Assembly (NCBI GenBank): GCA_963169455.1 | Contig: CAUJDW010000104.1 | Span: 1-64,000 of the forward strand | Reading direction: 5' to 3' | Source of the DNA: Bacteroidota bacterium | Lineage (GTDB): Bacteria > Bacteroidota > Bacteroidia > Chitinophagales > Saprospiraceae | DNA length: 64,000 nucleotides | Part shown: positions 1-8,718 of the stretch, piece after piece | Layout of the letters: every line of letters starts with the position of its first letter | Position numbering within the stretch: position 1 is the first letter of the stretch | Program-made: the position numbers and the translations under genes | Notes under the pieces: generated by a model | Seen by the model: only the letters and a program-made list of their open reading frames with translations | Database searches by the model: none | Told to the model about the DNA's origin: nothing

Positions 1-230
1 CCCACTCTGGGGGCGCCCAGGGCTGCTGGGGGGGGGGGCCCACTCTGGGGGCGCCCACGACTGCTGGGGGGGGATGCCCACTCAGGGGGCGCCCACGGCT
101 GCAAGCGGGGGGTGCCCACTCAGGGGGCGCCCACGACTGCAAGCGGGGGGTGCCCACTCAGGGGGCGCCCACAGCTGCAGGGGGTACCCACGACTGCAGG
201 GGGGGTACCCACGACTGAAGTCGTGGGTTA
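1..230. repeat. 38-bp tandem repeat array ending in a hairpin
   Basis: Four in-phase 38-bp units start at 1, 39, 77 and 115. They are followed by a 34-bp unit (153-186), a 21-bp short unit (187-207) and a terminal hairpin at 207-228 whose 10-bp arms (acccacgact/agtcgtgggt) enclose two bases. Each unit contains cccactc(a/t)ggggg, then cgcccacgactgc or a variant, then a G-tract of 6 to 11 bases (28-38, 66-73). The array starts at the window edge, so its full length is unknown. There are no unique spacers, so it is not CRISPR. The final hairpin touches the stop codon of the GH92 gene. Unit and hairpin share CCCACGACTG, so the array may have grown from a REP-like palindrome (inference). Confidence 0.85.
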
Positions 231-2471
231 GTGGGGGGGGGATTGGCCCTCCCACAGGCTTTGGTTTGGATTGGGGCCCATGACGAGTTCCAGGCTGGCG
301 CCAGCCATCAGTTCGGCATGGGTGATATATGGGCGGCCCAGGGGCTGTCCGTTGATCGTTGCGCTTTGTATGTAGGGCTGCCCGTAATTTTTTACGGCAA
401 GTTCGAAGGCTTTTTCTTCACCGAGGGGAATTTTCACCTTTTCGAACATGGGGCAGCCCAGGATGTAGATACCGGAAGCCGGGTTAGCCGGATAGAAACC
501 CATGGCGCTGAAGACATACCAGGCTGACATCTGCCCGCAGTCCTCGTTGCCGCACAGGCCGTCGGGGCGGGAGTTGTACTGGGTTTCCATGATATTGCGG
601 GCCCGTTCCTGTGTTTTCCAGTGGGCGCCGGCATAGGCATACAGATAGGCAATGTGGTGGCTGGGTTCGTTGCCGTGGGCGTACTGGCCGATGAGCCCGG
701 AAATATCAGCCGAAGCGTTCTCGCCGCGGATCTCCGAACTGACGGTGAACAGCGAGTCCAGTTTGGCGATAAAGGGGGCGGCGCCACCGTGCAGTTCGAT
801 CAGGCCTTTCACATCCTGGGGCACGAACCAGCTGTGTTGCCAGGCATTTCCTTCCGTATATTCCGCTACATCGAAGTTGTGGTCTGAGAATTGGGGGTCG
901 AAGGGAGCCTTCCATTCGCCATTGCTCAGTTTGGCGCGCATAAAGCCGGTGGAAGCATCGAAAAGGGGGCGGTAGCTCTGAGCCCGCTGCATGAAAAGCT
1001 GGTAATCATCGTCCCGGCCCAGGGCCTTGGCCATCTGGGCGATGCACCAGTCGTCAAAAGCGTATTCCAGGGTTTTGGTGACCGACTGGCCGTCCTTGTC
1101 GTACGGAATGTAGCCAAACTCGCGGTAGAAGTTGGTTCCCCGGATATCCTGCATGGCGCTGGCTTTCAGTGCTTCGAAAGCCAGGTTGGCGTCGTAGTCG
1201 CGATACCCCTTCAGGTACGCATCCACGATAACGGGAATGGCATGGTAGCCGGTCATGGTGTTGGTTTCATTACCCAAAAGGGACCAAACCGGCAGCAGGC
1301 CGCATTCTTCGTAATGCGCCAGCATCGAGCGGATGAAATCGTTGATCTTGTCCGGCTGGGTGATGGTATAGAGGGGGTTGGCGGCCCGGAAAGTATCCCA
1401 CAAGGAGAAGATATCGTAGCGGGTGTACCCCCCGGCCTGATGGACATCCCCATCGCAGGCCTTATAGAAGCCGTTGGGGTCGGAATAGACTACCGGCGCC
1501 AGGCAGGTTCGGTACAGGGAAGTGTAAAAAATCTTTTTGATATCCTCATCCGGGGTATGGACTTGTATTTTGGACAGCTCCTGCTGCCAGCCCTGCTGTG
1601 CATCGGCCTTTACCTGGTCGAAGCTTTTATCGGCCACGGTGGCCAGAGCGGCGCGGGCGCCCTGTTCATCAGCGGAAGAAATACCCGTTTTGACTACCAG
1701 CTCGGTGGTTTCCGGCGGGAACATAAAGAGGGCCCGCAGCCTTCTGCCCTTCACATCGGTTTCGGTTTGCAGGGCCGTAGAATCGGCGATGGTGATCCCT
1801 GTGGCGGGGGTTGAGAAATCGAGGGCGAAGTGCAGGCGCTGGTCTTTGGCCCAACCGGTGGAAAAGCGGTAGCCGGTGAAACTTTTCATGCGGTCCTGCA
1901 TGCGGATGGCCGTTTCCGTCGGGGCATCCCAGTTGATGGCGAAGCCCAGGTCGAGCAGCACGAATTTCTGTGCGCCCTCGGGGAAAGTGTAGCGCTGGAC
2001 GCCGGCGTGCCGGGCGGCCGTGAGTTCCACCTTTATTCCATTGTCCAGTTGAACCGAGTAGTACCCCGGGCCTGCGCTTTCCTTTTCGTGCTGGAAAGTA
2101 GCGGCATAGGATGCCTTTTTGGGATCTTCCGGCTGTGTGTTGAAATCGACGGCAGCCACGGCGGGCATCATGGAAATATCGCAGAGGTCGCCGATGCCGG
2201 TGCCGCTGAGGTGGGTGTGGCTGAAACCGACGATTACGTTATCGGCATAGTTGTAACCGGCGCACCAGTCCCAGCCCTGGGTTCCGTTGTCGGGGCTGAG
2301 TTGGACTGCGCCGAAGGGGACGGTAGCGCCGGGATAGACGTGCCCGTGTTCCGCCGTGCCGATGAAGGGGTCGACGTACTGAAGCAGGTTTTCCGTTTCT
2401 CCACTTTGTGGCTGGCAAGCCGGCAGGCTGGCCAGTAGAGCTAACAGGAGCATAAGGGGTAATAGCCTCAT
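228..2471 (-). CDS. GH92 family alpha-mannosidase, lipoprotein
   Basis: Glycoside hydrolase family 92 exo-acting alpha-mannosidase (Ca-dependent family, commonly alpha-1,2 on mannans and N-glycans). I chose the start at 2471 because it gives a clean lipoprotein signal MRLLPLMLLLALLASLPAC with Cys19; an upstream in-frame start at 2513 adds 14 non-signal residues. Length 747 aa is normal for the family. Family signatures are visible: FSLWDTFR near residues 353-360, EGNAWQHSW near 538-546 and GNEDCGQMSAWYVFSAMGFYP near 639. It is the third gene of the SusC-SusD-GH92 set, with a hairpin in the spacer before it. The last residues (SPPH) are encoded by a C-rich tract (G9 on the plus strand) next to the repeat array. 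The mannoside substrate is inferred from family. Confidence 0.93.
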   Translation of the reverse strand: MRLLPLMLLLALLASLPACQPQSGETENLLQYVDPFIGTAEHGHVYPGATVPFGAVQLSPDNGTQGWDWCAGYNYADNVIVGFSHTHLSGTGIGDLCDISMMPAVAAVDFNTQPEDPKKASYAATFQHEKESAGPGYYSVQLDNGIKVELTAARHAGVQRYTFPEGAQKFVLLDLGFAINWDAPTETAIRMQDRMKSFTGYRFSTGWAKDQRLHFALDFSTPATGITIADSTALQTETDVKGRRLRALFMFPPETTELVVKTGISSADEQGARAALATVADKSFDQVKADAQQGWQQELSKIQVHTPDEDIKKIFYTSLYRTCLAPVVYSDPNGFYKACDGDVHQAGGYTRYDIFSLWDTFRAANPLYTITQPDKINDFIRSMLAHYEECGLLPVWSLLGNETNTMTGYHAIPVIVDAYLKGYRDYDANLAFEALKASAMQDIRGTNFYREFGYIPYDKDGQSVTKTLEYAFDDWCIAQMAKALGRDDDYQLFMQRAQSYRPLFDASTGFMRAKLSNGEWKAPFDPQFSDHNFDVAEYTEGNAWQHSWFVPQDVKGLIELHGGAAPFIAKLDSLFTVSSEIRGENASADISGLIGQYAHGNEPSHHIAYLYAYAGAHWKTQERARNIMETQYNSRPDGLCGNEDCGQMSAWYVFSAMGFYPANPASGIYILGCPMFEKVKIPLGEEKAFELAVKNYGQPYIQSATINGQPLGRPYITHAELMAGASLELVMGPNPNQSLWEGQSPPH

Positions 2472-2606
2472 GTTGCTGGCATTCTTAGGTTTGATGATAC
2501 ACAGGGCTTCCATTCGGCTTTCAGGGGCTGGTTCTGTGGATACTCCATTTGGGCCCTGGCATTTGATGCTGTTCGAATCCCGGCATCCACACAGTATTCA
2601 GAACAA

Positions 2607-2639
2607 GGACGCCCCAAATTGCTTGTTTTTGGGGCGTCC
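2607..2639. terminator. Hairpin between susD and GH92
   Basis: Perfect 12-bp inverted repeat: ggacgccccaaa at 2607-2618 and tttggggcgtcc at 2628-2639, with a 9-nt loop. Neither side has a good T-run, so it is more likely an mRNA-stabilising or processing hairpin between SusD and the GH92 gene than a full intrinsic terminator. It could set the SusCD:enzyme ratio. Confidence 0.55.
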
Positions 2640-2671
2640 CGTTGAAGTATATGAAACTTACCTAAAGCGAA

Positions 2672-4195
2672 TTACTGCTTGTCCCACCACATGGGCACTT
2701 TCAGCATCTGGGTGAAGTCGGTAGGCATACCCTGGCGCTGCAGCGCTTCGTTGAGTTTTTCCGGGTTGCTGGCGGCTTCGCCTTCGAAGTAAGCCAGGCG
2801 GCGCGGGATTTGTCCGTTGGTCACGTTGCCCGGATAGTTGACCGGGGCCAGTTCCGGATAGCCGGTGCGGCGCCAGTTGGCGTAGGCTTCGTATTCATTC
2901 ATAAAATTGGCGGCCCAGTGCTGCTCGCCGATCATGCGCAGCGAGCCATCGAAGGGGTTGGCGGCCAGGTAGGCGTCAACGTCGGCATCGCTAACGGATG
3001 CGCTGGCGTCAAAAAAGTCGCCATACTGCTTTATAGCAGCGCGAACGCCTGCATTGTAATGGGCTTCGGCATCGCCGGTGTGCCATCCCCGTACTGCTGC
3101 TTCAGCCAGCAGGAACTCCACCTCGGAATAGTACATGAAGATCATCGGGGAATTGGTGCGTACGAGGACGGGGTTCACATCGCTGAACTGGCCCATGTCC
3201 ACATCGTCCGTAGGGTTCAGGCCCAGATAATCCTTGATGGTGGTGGCGTTGTAGCCGTTGGGCAGGCCCTTTTGTTCGGTGCCGTTGGGCACCACACCGA
3301 GGACATCGAGGCGGGGGTCGCCGTGGCTCTGCATCCAGTTGACGAAAGTAGCGCTCAGGTGCTGGTTGTTGTCGGCAAGCCATACTTCGCCGATGCCGTT
3401 GCGGTTGATGCCTTCCGGGCCATCGGTATGGGGCACCTTGGCCGAATCGTCCTGGTTCGTCATCACGCCGCCGGCGATGGCTTTTTTAACCCAGGCCTCG
3501 GCAGCTGTGGCGTCCACCTTGGTCAGGCGCATGCCCAGGCGCAGCATGAGGGAGTAGCCATACCTCTTCCACTGGTCGACGTCGCCGCCATAGATGAAGT
3601 CGGCGGAGCCGTAGGTGGGCTGGCCGGCGTCGAACTGGGCGCAGGCTTCTTCCAGTTCCTTCAGCATATCGAAGTATATCTCCGACTGCGGGTCGTATTT
3701 CGGTTCGTCGATGCCTTCCAGGAAGCCTTTGCCGGCCTCGGAATAGGGAACATCGCCGTACAGGTCGGTGATGCGGTGGAACAGGGCGACGTTCCAGATG
3801 CGGGCGGCAGCCAGCTTATTGGCTACAGCCTCCCCGGCAGCCTGCTTCTTCTCCAGGGTATTGATCAGGTCGACCGACTGAAGCACCTGCTGCTGGTAGC
3901 AGCGCTCCATCAGGGCGCCGGAATATTGGGCGTTGTAAAGGTACTTGTCGCCGGACCAGTATTCCGGCAGGGCGGCCAGGTGCTGGATCATGGTCGAAGA
4001 GTAGATCAGCACCGTGCGCCAGTTCTCATAACGCTCGCCGGAAACCCGGAGCTGCAGGAAGGAGAACTGGAAGTCCGGGTTGATCTCGTTGGCCGCCAGC
4101 GGGTCGATGTTGGTGTCACCGAAGTCGCTGCAGGACTGCAGGGCGAAGGCGAGCACCACCACGGAAAGGATGAGTTTTCTAAAGATATTTTTCAT
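2672..4195 (-). CDS. susD: SusD/RagB-family outer-membrane lipoprotein
   Basis: Surface glycan-binding lipoprotein that partners a SusC TonB-dependent channel. The start at 4195 gives MKNIFRKLILSVVVLAFALQSC, a lipoprotein signal with Cys22; a longer in-frame start at 4240 would precede it by 15 residues. The 507-aa length and helical, TPR-rich body fit the SusD-like group, with SusD-type segments such as AARIWNVALFHRITDLYGDVPYSEAG and a C-terminal PRRLAYFEGEAASNPEKLNEA. It lies just downstream of susC and upstream of the GH92 gene on the same strand, as in a polysaccharide utilisation locus. The spacer to susC holds inverted heptamer arrays. The specific glycan is not shown by sequence. Confidence 0.93.
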   Translation of the reverse strand: MKNIFRKLILSVVVLAFALQSCSDFGDTNIDPLAANEINPDFQFSFLQLRVSGERYENWRTVLIYSSTMIQHLAALPEYWSGDKYLYNAQYSGALMERCYQQQVLQSVDLINTLEKKQAAGEAVANKLAAARIWNVALFHRITDLYGDVPYSEAGKGFLEGIDEPKYDPQSEIYFDMLKELEEACAQFDAGQPTYGSADFIYGGDVDQWKRYGYSLMLRLGMRLTKVDATAAEAWVKKAIAGGVMTNQDDSAKVPHTDGPEGINRNGIGEVWLADNNQHLSATFVNWMQSHGDPRLDVLGVVPNGTEQKGLPNGYNATTIKDYLGLNPTDDVDMGQFSDVNPVLVRTNSPMIFMYYSEVEFLLAEAAVRGWHTGDAEAHYNAGVRAAIKQYGDFFDASASVSDADVDAYLAANPFDGSLRMIGEQHWAANFMNEYEAYANWRRTGYPELAPVNYPGNVTNGQIPRRLAYFEGEAASNPEKLNEALQRQGMPTDFTQMLKVPMWWDKQ

Positions 4196-4222
4196 TGTTT
4201 GTGGTCTGTTTTTGAAAAATGT

Positions 4223-4328
4223 GTATCGGGTATCGGGCACAAGGTATAAGGTATTGGGTACTAAGGTTATAGCCCAGAGAAAAAACCTGGCGTACCTGAT
4301 ACCTGATACCTTGTACTTAATACCATAA
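4223..4328. repeat. Inverted heptamer arrays between susC and susD
   Basis: Seven consecutive 7-mers run from 4223 (gtatcgg, gtatcgg, gcacaag, gtataag, gtattgg, gtactaa, ggttata). Five more run from 4294 (acctgat, acctgat, accttgt, acttaat, accataa) as their approximate reverse complement. The two blocks (4239-4261 and 4292-4314) match at about 19 of 23 positions, so the susC-susD intergenic mRNA could fold into a long hairpin. Confidence 0.75.
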
Positions 4329-4330
4329 AA

Positions 4331-7300
4331 TTAAAACTTCACATTCAGGTCGATGCCGAAGCTGCGGGTCTGGGGAACGCCGAACATTTCCAGGCCCTGG
4401 GCATTGGCGTTGGTATAGGTTGATTCCGGGTCGATGTTGTCCACCTTCTTGTACAGGAGGGCCAGGTTGCGGCCCACGATGCCGACGCTGATGCCGGAGA
4501 AGGGCGTTTTCTGGATGACCGAACGCGGCAGGCTGTAGCTCAGGGTGAACTGGCGCAGTTTGATGAAGCTGGCGTCTTCCACGAATTCTTCGGCAATACC
4601 GGACACACGGCCCCAGTAATCCTGAACGTTCTGCGGCTCCAGCTTCGCCACGTTGCCATCCGGCATGACGATCTCACCCGTTTCGCGGCCTTCGACCGTA
4701 TTCTGGTGCAGGCCACGCAGATAAGCGAAGGAATTGGTAGCTGCATAGATGTCGCCGCCAAATTTGCCGTCGAGCAGGAAGCTGAAGTTGATATTCTTAT
4801 AGCTGAAGGTGTTGCGCAGGCCCAGGGTCAGCGGGTGGATGCCTTCGCCCAGGGTTTCGATGTCGCCGCGCAACGGCAGCCCGTTGTCGTCCAGCAGGAT
4901 GTTGCCATTGTCGTCACGGGCATAAGTATAGCCCCGGATGATGCTGTAGGGCTGGCCTTCCTGCTGATAGATGTAGGCCGTGCGGGTGCGGCTTTCATCC
5001 TGATAGAGCAATTCCTCGTCGTTTTCCGGGTCGAGCAAGCTCACCACTTCGCTGTCGTTGTAAGCGAGGTTGAGGGACAGATCCCACCTGAAGGTATTGG
5101 TGCGTACCGGAGCAACGGAGAGCAACAATTCGATGCCCTTGTTGGTCAGTTCGCCAACGTTGACCACTTTGGTGCCGAAACCGGATGCGCTGGACACGCC
5201 GGCGTTGAGGATGTCATTTTCCGTTTTGCGGTCGTAGTAGGAGAAGTCAACGCCGAGGCGGTTGTTGAACAGGCGCAGGTCCAAACCGAATTCGATCTCG
5301 GTGTTGGTCAGCGGTGTCAGAGCAGTATTGGGGATCTGGCCGGAAGTAATGCCGCCCAGAGGCTGGCCGAGGTGCCCCTGGCCGAACAAGCCATAAGACA
5401 GCAGCAACTGGTAGGGGTCGGTGTCGCCGCCCACCTGAGCCCAGGAAGCGCGGAGTTTGGCAAAGGTAACCGCCTGCGGCAGTTGGAATGCATCTGAGAG
5501 CACAAAGCTCAGGCCGACAGAGGGGTAGAGCAGGCCATTGTCGTCTTCCGGCAGCGTGGACCACCAGTCCTGGCGCGCCGTACCGGTCAGGTACAGGAAG
5601 TTGTTGTAGGACAGTTCCACCGAGCCGTAGAGCGAGTTGATCTGCTCTTCGGAGATGTCATAGCTTACACTGCGGTTTTGCGTATTGGTGATCTGCTCCA
5701 GGAAGGGAATGTTGAACTGGTTGCCGGAACCGCCGACCAGTTCGGTATTCTGTGTCATCTGGTTGCCGCCGACGAATGCGTTCAGGCCGATAGCGCCGAA
5801 CTGTTTGTTGACGCCCACCATGAAGTCTTTGTTGATTTCGGTGAAGTCGAAGCTGCGTTCGTTGATCGCCCCCAGGGGAATATAGTTCGTGCCGTAAGGC
5901 TCCAGGCTGGTGCGGCGCTCGTTGTAGGTGTCCATGCCGATGCGGCCCTGGATGAACAACCAGTCGAAGACATCATACTTCAGGGTCAGGTTGCCCAACA
6001 GGCGGTCCTTGTTGTTGTCGGCGCGGAAGCGGTAAGCGGCCCAGTAGGGGTTGGTCACGTAAATGTTGTCGTTGAAGTCATTTTCTCCGCCGGTATCATC
6101 GCTGCCGTCGCCACTGGGGCCGGCCAGGGTTTCGATATTGACGTTGGCCGGCATCGACCAGGCGGTGTAGTTGGCGTTGCCCGGGGAGTCGGACAGGCGC
6201 GGGCGGTTTTTCACATCTTCTTTGATGTAGGAGCCGCTCAGCGTAGCCGACAGGCGGTCGAAGAAGCGGGCGTTGATCTTACCGGTGAAGTTGTTCCGGT
6301 CCAGGCCGGAATTGGGCACGATGCCTTCGTTCTGCAGGTTGGTCACGCCGATGCGGAAGTTGTAGTTCTCGTCGCCGCCACTCAGGCTCAGGGAGTTGGT
6401 CCAGGTGTTGCCCGTGCGGTAGAAACGGTCGAGGTTGTTGCCCTGGTCGGAATAGGGGCGGGTTACGCCATCCCACTGAACGACCTGGGAACCGTCCAAT
6501 TGGTCGCCCCAGGCGTACAGCCCGAATGCCACCGCCTCGCTCTGGCTGGCCGGCTTGGCGCCGCGGTCGCCGGAACCGTACTGGCTCTGGAAATCGTAGG
6601 TATCGATGATATTCTCGGCGGTGTAGTTGCTGCTCACTTCCACGCCGATGCCCTTGCGCTTGGAGCCCGACTTGGTGGTGATGAGGATCACGCCGTTGGA
6701 GGCGCGGGCGCCATAGAGAGCGGCGGCCGTATTGCCTTTCAGCACCGTCATGGTCTCGATGTCATCCGGGCTGATGCTGGAGATGCCGTCGCCCCAGTCC
6801 TGTCCGCCCCACATACCGGCGTTGCCCAGGTTGGAGTTGTCGATGGGAATGCCGTCGATAACGTAGAGGGGCTGGTTGTTGCCGGTCAGGGAGCTGTTGC
6901 CCCGGATGACCACGCGGCTGGAGCCGCCGGGGCCTGTTGCGGGCCGGCTGACATTCACCCCGGCCACCTTGCCGGCCAGTGCGTTGGCGAGGTTGATTTC
7001 ACGGGCTTCCGTGAAGTCGTCGCCGGAAACCTCGGTCACCGAGTATCCCAGGGCTTTCTTTTCCCGTTCGATACCCAGAGCCGTAACGACTACTTCGTCA
7101 AGTTGAACGCCTTCCTCCAGCGTGATGTCAATGGTGCTCTGGGCGCCCACTGCCAGCGTCTGGGAGGTATAGCCGATGAGGGAGAACTGAAGGCTGGCGC
7201 CCTCCTTCACCTCCAGGCTGTACATGCCGTCGATATCGGTGATCGTACCGTTGCTGGTGCCGACCTCCAGCACGTTGACCCCGATCAGGGCCTCTCCCTG

Positions 7301-7396
7301 GCTGTCCGTAATCTTGCCTGAGACCGTACGCTGGGCCCAGGCCGATACAGAGAGGAAGAGAACTAGCGATGTAAAGAGTAAAAGTCGCTTTTCCAT
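4331..7396 (-). CDS. susC: SusC/RagA-type TonB-dependent transporter
   Basis: Outer-membrane TonB-dependent importer of oligosaccharides, partner of the downstream SusD. The start at 7396 (MEKRLLLFTSLVLFLSVSAWA) gives a signal peptide cut near residue 21; an upstream in-frame start at 7489 lacks a signal sequence. Order: signal peptide, carboxypeptidase-D-regulatory-like domain (about 22-100, VSGKITDSQGEALIGVNV), plug with NALAGKVAGVNVSRP and VVIRGNSSL/PLYVIDGIPIDN, then a large beta-barrel ending in ...DLNVKF with a terminal Phe. Length 1021 aa is typical. A TACCTTTG promoter-like element lies 43 nt upstream (7439-7446), and a DeoR-type regulator is transcribed divergently. Confidence 0.96.
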   Translation of the reverse strand: MEKRLLLFTSLVLFLSVSAWAQRTVSGKITDSQGEALIGVNVLEVGTSNGTITDIDGMYSLEVKEGASLQFSLIGYTSQTLAVGAQSTIDITLEEGVQLDEVVVTALGIEREKKALGYSVTEVSGDDFTEAREINLANALAGKVAGVNVSRPATGPGGSSRVVIRGNSSLTGNNQPLYVIDGIPIDNSNLGNAGMWGGQDWGDGISSISPDDIETMTVLKGNTAAALYGARASNGVILITTKSGSKRKGIGVEVSSNYTAENIIDTYDFQSQYGSGDRGAKPASQSEAVAFGLYAWGDQLDGSQVVQWDGVTRPYSDQGNNLDRFYRTGNTWTNSLSLSGGDENYNFRIGVTNLQNEGIVPNSGLDRNNFTGKINARFFDRLSATLSGSYIKEDVKNRPRLSDSPGNANYTAWSMPANVNIETLAGPSGDGSDDTGGENDFNDNIYVTNPYWAAYRFRADNNKDRLLGNLTLKYDVFDWLFIQGRIGMDTYNERRTSLEPYGTNYIPLGAINERSFDFTEINKDFMVGVNKQFGAIGLNAFVGGNQMTQNTELVGGSGNQFNIPFLEQITNTQNRSVSYDISEEQINSLYGSVELSYNNFLYLTGTARQDWWSTLPEDDNGLLYPSVGLSFVLSDAFQLPQAVTFAKLRASWAQVGGDTDPYQLLLSYGLFGQGHLGQPLGGITSGQIPNTALTPLTNTEIEFGLDLRLFNNRLGVDFSYYDRKTENDILNAGVSSASGFGTKVVNVGELTNKGIELLLSVAPVRTNTFRWDLSLNLAYNDSEVVSLLDPENDEELLYQDESRTRTAYIYQQEGQPYSIIRGYTYARDDNGNILLDDNGLPLRGDIETLGEGIHPLTLGLRNTFSYKNINFSFLLDGKFGGDIYAATNSFAYLRGLHQNTVEGRETGEIVMPDGNVAKLEPQNVQDYWGRVSGIAEEFVEDASFIKLRQFTLSYSLPRSVIQKTPFSGISVGIVGRNLALLYKKVDNIDPESTYTNANAQGLEMFGVPQTRSFGIDLNVKF

Positions 7397-7764
7397 AGTT
7401 TGGACCGAATTTTGTATTAAGGTGATGATTAACTTTTTCAAAGGTACGCAAACTTTTTTCAGATGGAAGAAAAAAAGCCGCAAAAACACGCAAAAGCAGG
7501 CGGGTTTTTAGACTAAACCATCCTTTCAAGGGACGAAGCATACACCCGTGTTAAATTTTGCCCAAACAGCAATTTATAAATGTTTCTTCCAACTCCTTTA
7601 AATTCTTTGGAATTTACTTTTATTTTTCGGCAACAAAACCTCGAAGCGGCTTTTCTGCAAAAGAACGCAAAAAGCAGCAACCAAATAAGGATGGGATGCC
7701 GGTTTGAGAAACAAAACCGCGCGCTTTTCGTTAAACGATTGCCATCACAGTTATTAAATGCCCA
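7397..7764. promoter_or_regulatory. Divergent control region susC / DeoR regulator
   Basis: AT-rich 368-bp spacer without a supported gene. On the minus strand TACCTTTG (7439-7446) matches the Bacteroidota -7 element TAnnTTTG and sits 43 nt before susC. The hexamer CGCAAA occurs four times (7447, 7479, 7489, 7666), three of them within 50 bp of that element. These are possible operator half-sites for the adjacent DeoR-family protein. The -33 element is not clear. Confidence 0.45.
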
Positions 7765-8514
7765 ATGCTTAAAGAAGAACGCCATCAGCTGATCCTGGAG
7801 GAAGTCACGCGGCACAACAAGGTCCGCTCTGCGGAGTTATGCCGGATGCTGAAGGTGTCGGAGGATACGGTCCGCCGGGACCTCAAGGAGCTTGCCGACC
7901 AGGGCATGGTGCGCAAGGTTCATGGCGGCGCCGTGGGGAATTCCCTCATTCCGCAGGATTACCGCGAGCAGGCCATCAACCACATCGGGCAAAAGCGGGT
8001 GATCGCCGAAAAAGCCCTGGCGCTGGTGCGCGACGGGCAGGTCATCATCATCGACGGCGGCACCACCAACCTCGAACTGGTGCGGCGCCTGCCTGAAGAA
8101 CTCCAGGCTACGGTTTTTACCAATTCCATCCCCATCGCCGCCGAGCTGTGCAACCACCCCGGCATCGAGCTGTTCATCTTCGGCGGAAAAGTGCTCAAAA
8201 ACGCCAAAGTGGCCGTGGGCATGGACGTGCTGCACTTCCTCTCCGAATTGCATGCCGACATCTGCTTCATCGGCACCCGCAGCCTGCACGCCAGCCTGGG
8301 CATCTCCACCACCCGCCGGGAAGAGGCCCAGGTCAAACGCAAACTGGCCGAAGTGTCCGCCCATGTAGCCTCACTGGCCACTTCCGACAAGATCGGCACC
8401 ATCCAACCCTTCCGCGTCATAGAACCCGGGCAATTGCACACCATCGTCACCGAACTACCCCCCGGCGACCCCATGCTCAAAGCCTTCCGCGACAGGGGGG
8501 TGAGGGTGTTGTAG
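7765..8514 (+). CDS. DeoR/GlpR-family transcriptional regulator
   Basis: Sugar-phosphate-responsive DNA-binding repressor by family. The N-terminal winged helix-turn-helix carries the DeoR signature SAELCRMLKVSEDTVRRDLKEL followed by VRKVHGGA (residues about 20-58). The C-terminal DeoRC effector domain shows IIDGGTTNLELVRRLP, FTNSIPIAAEL and FIGTRSLHASLGISTTRREEAQVKRKL. Length 249 aa is typical. It diverges from susC, so control of the mannoside locus is plausible. DeoR proteins are a less usual choice for such loci than HTCS or ECF/anti-sigma systems, so this link is inference. Confidence 0.9.
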   Translation: MLKEERHQLILEEVTRHNKVRSAELCRMLKVSEDTVRRDLKELADQGMVRKVHGGAVGNSLIPQDYREQAINHIGQKRVIAEKALALVRDGQVIIIDGGTTNLELVRRLPEELQATVFTNSIPIAAELCNHPGIELFIFGGKVLKNAKVAVGMDVLHFLSELHADICFIGTRSLHASLGISTTRREEAQVKRKLAEVSAHVASLATSDKIGTIQPFRVIEPGQLHTIVTELPPGDPMLKAFRDRGVRVL

Positions 8515-8541
8515 GGTTCAGGGCTACAGCCTGGTTATCAA

Positions 8542-8668
8542 TGAAACCTGGAACCTGGAACATGTAACACCCAATGGAGGCTGGGAGGCCGGGAGAGGGG
8601 GAAACGAGGTGATCCCAGGGCAACCCCTGAAACCTGGAACCTGAACACCTACGAGATATCTCACGTAG
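8542..8668. repeat. Heptamer arrays and palindrome in a convergent spacer
   Basis: Two short in-phase heptamer arrays: tgaaacc/tggaacc/tggaaca/tgtaaca from 8542 and tgaaacc/tggaacc/tgaacac from 8628. A perfect 10-bp palindrome gagatatctc (8653-8662) lies within ctacg...cgtag. The region separates the convergent DeoR and GHL10 genes and has no gene of its own. Confidence 0.6.
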
Positions 8669-8718
8669 CGCCCGAGTCAAAGAGTATGCCGGGGCTCTCC
8701 CCGCCGGGTTCCATCCCG

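Noticed and set aside
1..230. CRISPR array
   Set aside because: The whole 38-bp unit is repeated with no unique spacers, there is no Cas gene, and G-tract lengths vary.
5678..7321. 547-aa open frame on the plus strand
   Set aside because: Lies antisense to susC and reads as Val/Gly/Ala-rich high-GC shadow without domains; susC has clear family features.
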